Origin: a bacterium | Lineage (GTDB): Bacteria; Armatimonadota; Fimbriimonadia; Fimbriimonadales; Fimbriimonadaceae | Length of the DNA stretch: 64,000 bases | Assembly: GCA_027485645.1 (NCBI GenBank) | Contig: JAIXQR010000003.1 | Location: 248,001-312,000 of the forward strand | Reading direction: 5' to 3' | In this document: positions 63,601 through 64,000 of the stretch, one piece after another | Numbering within the stretch: position 1 is the first letter of the stretch | How the letters are laid out: every line of letters begins with the position of its first letter | The notes under the pieces: generated by a model | Seen by the model: the letters and a program-made list of their open reading frames with translations, nothing else | Databases searched by the model: none | Told to the model about the DNA's origin: nothing | Program-made: the position numbers and the translations under genes

Positions 63601-64000
63601 ATAGGGGAAGCCGGCTTCCACGCTAATCCCGCAAACCAACAGATTCGATTCCGGTCGATCTTCGATTTCTGCACCCGAATTCGACCCAACCGAGATGAAC
63701 TGGAAAACCTGATTCTCGCCGGGGCATTCGATTCGTTACACGCGAACCGCCGAGCTCTCCTCTGGGCAATTCCAGAAGCAATGGCCTTAGCCCAAGTCGA
63801 GACTTCGGCGAATCCTGAGCTGCCTTTCGATGTTCCCGAACCCAAGATTCCGGATGAGATAGAAGACTTTTCCGAAGCCGAGAAGGCGGTGCACGAGCGG
63901 CGGGTGATGGGCCTAGATGTCGAGCATCACCTCATGGCGTTCGAGAGAGATCGAATTTCTTCGCGTGGTGGAGTGGTGAGCAGCCGGGCGAAAGCCCTCA
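60625..64000 (+). CDS. DnaE2-type error-prone DNA polymerase III alpha subunit, partial at right edge
   Basis: The frame is open without a stop from ATG 60625 to the window end (1125 codons). Residues 1-40 (VLSQWREAGEWWEFKPQREVTRF) resemble the small DUF6504 domain, here fused in front. A PHP domain follows (from about 130), but its usual HxHS start reads AIHGMSGYGF, so it is degenerate. Polymerase core: SGRGSVVDSAVAYVLG, catalytic PDIDIDFE, KFDILCLRGQDVL, and fingers/helix-hairpin parts such as GYGFAQGHALAFA and FKGYGFAQGH. Such proteins do error-prone synthesis in SOS mutagenesis with ImuB. Confidence 0.9.
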   Translation, partial: MLPAGSKVLSQWREAGEWWEFKPQREVTRFVDPKGRWREHIEELSAFAIKEAPGQKPLNDNHVEDWVLRERKIRDEKCAAACGQLPETYYERAREERLGARTRSRAVPTRPDLRPEAGKVIAYVPSQSGPYVAIHGMSGYGFGRSIILAEELAAYGAQCGCSAVGIADPFSLIGCVEFKRACNRHGIKPLIGASIELPEGGSLVLYARSKRGYTGLSQLITECHLNQPRGFPLADWALLQRYSRDLLCLTGGDLGPVNRALMANELHRADEIVSRLKEIFGSGQVYIQMERSWHPWEQTVESRLTQLAERHQLLQVAGGPITHPRRDQFPAQDALMCSHSLSLVEEVLGRKPQRAEGQPNVPHMPTRSMNAERFFLTAIEMRARYADEPNWVENTFRIAEAIDEDVLPSRTRLPAIYENDDEALRQIVDVRARAVYGLDSVKHKRRLHFELARIAKLGFSGHFLVATDFCDWARDRNIQLSGRGSVVDSAVAYVLGMSRIDAIRHKLHFDRFLPDDGTKRPDIDIDFEAHRRNDIRNYLIQKYGVDRVGQVAAIGAFCSRGIIREVGKALGLPSESISFLAKRMHGGVAPDQILSALEKKPELRASGIPKDKFCWVFRLAELLMDVPRDMRCHSSGVVISDRALAETVPVMWSASDCEYDGQQENLRLIQWDKRSAKYYFDKFDILCLRGQDVLSGTERRMRQQDESFNVQSVPIDDPEIYRSFRSGELIGIPQSASPAMRQAHVRLKTDNLEDASLVQAGIRPGVGGAVKINELIARRRGKPYTFLDPKFEEILGHTYGIIVFQEQVDQLLQTFCGYTGGEAEDIRDAIHKRRREDFGQTIRDELLRRVTENGFSPAVAEQVFEYVAGFKGYGFAQGHALAFAEVSIRSVFCQQNFPAEYFASLLSAQPAGYYGPCTIVNEARARGVPILHPDVNRSGAEFTVEDAKSAMDPKVVVPNGAIRVGLAQIAGLSEATRDRIIQAPTVINLGTAIGEAGFHANPANQQIRFRSIFDFCTRIRPNRDELENLILAGAFDSLHANRRALLWAIPEAMALAQVETSANPELPFDVPEPKIPDEIEDFSEAEKAVHERRVMGLDVEHHLMAFERDRISSRGGVVSSRAKAL

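Overview
This is a 64 kb stretch of a bacterial chromosome with moderately high G+C. Genes are densely packed on both strands, with many ATGA overlaps and convergent 4-bp overlaps. It carries planctomycete-type families (DUF1501, cytochrome-like PSCyt1/DUF1549/DUF1553), a PEP-CTERM protein, an OmpA peptidoglycan anchor, a tricorn-type protease, a NanE-ROK fusion and possible leaderless starts. Together these suggest a diderm bacterium of the Armatimonadota (Fimbriimonadia-like) or a relative. This placement is inferred from gene content only. No insertion sequence, integrase, CRISPR array, rRNA or ordinary tRNA was seen. Core genes (gyrB, pyrD, der, ssrA) show it is chromosome, not plasmid or phage.

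Layout. 1-7.5 kb: end of a heme-dependent N-demethylase-like gene, a DUF1501 and a PSCyt1 gene separated by an opposed STN-domain gene, and a hypothetical gene. 7.7-12.9 kb: a five-gene operon with a substrate-binding protein fused to an OmpA anchor, an ABC permease, an ATPase and two unknown coiled-coil proteins. This is the best candidate for an undescribed system. 13-13.7 kb: a PEP-CTERM gene with an apparent one-base frameshift and a strong terminator. 13.7-30 kb: mixed metabolism (SDR, Gfo/Idh/MocA, esterase, VanZ, tricorn protease, MGMT-like, ring-cleaving dioxygenase, GH42, aldo-keto reductase, GDSL lipase). 30-31 kb: a PhnZ-like HD oxygenase overlapping an N-terminal glutamine amidase. 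31.1-33.3 kb: three tandem paralogous membrane proteins. 33.3-40 kb: redoxin lipoprotein, GH9 cellulase, tmRNA (ssrA), hybrid histidine kinase. 40-49.5 kb: MlaE-like permease, Der, TrmB-like regulator, NanE-ROK, rhomboid-like protein, PyrD, GyrB.

49.5-51.8 kb is more A+T-rich, holds unrecognised genes with strong Shine-Dalgarno sites and may be acquired. 52.8-54.4 kb holds a Fic protein, a decayed minimal nucleotidyltransferase and three tiny membrane proteins, two of them overlapping. 55.4-57.5 kb holds a small heat-shock protein and an antiporter-rhodanese fusion. 57.5-64 kb is a DNA repair and mutagenesis block: DASH-type photolyase, alkyladenine glycosylase, an ImuB-like Y-family protein and a DnaE2-type polymerase running off the right edge. 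The last two form an SOS-mutasome-like operon with no imuA in view.

Several genes have a TAnnnT hexamer 6-8 nt before the start codon and no Shine-Dalgarno sequence, which suggests leaderless transcripts. Start codons were moved to internal sites where signal peptides, Shine-Dalgarno sites or -10 elements supported this. All functional calls rest on reading motifs by eye; no database search was run.
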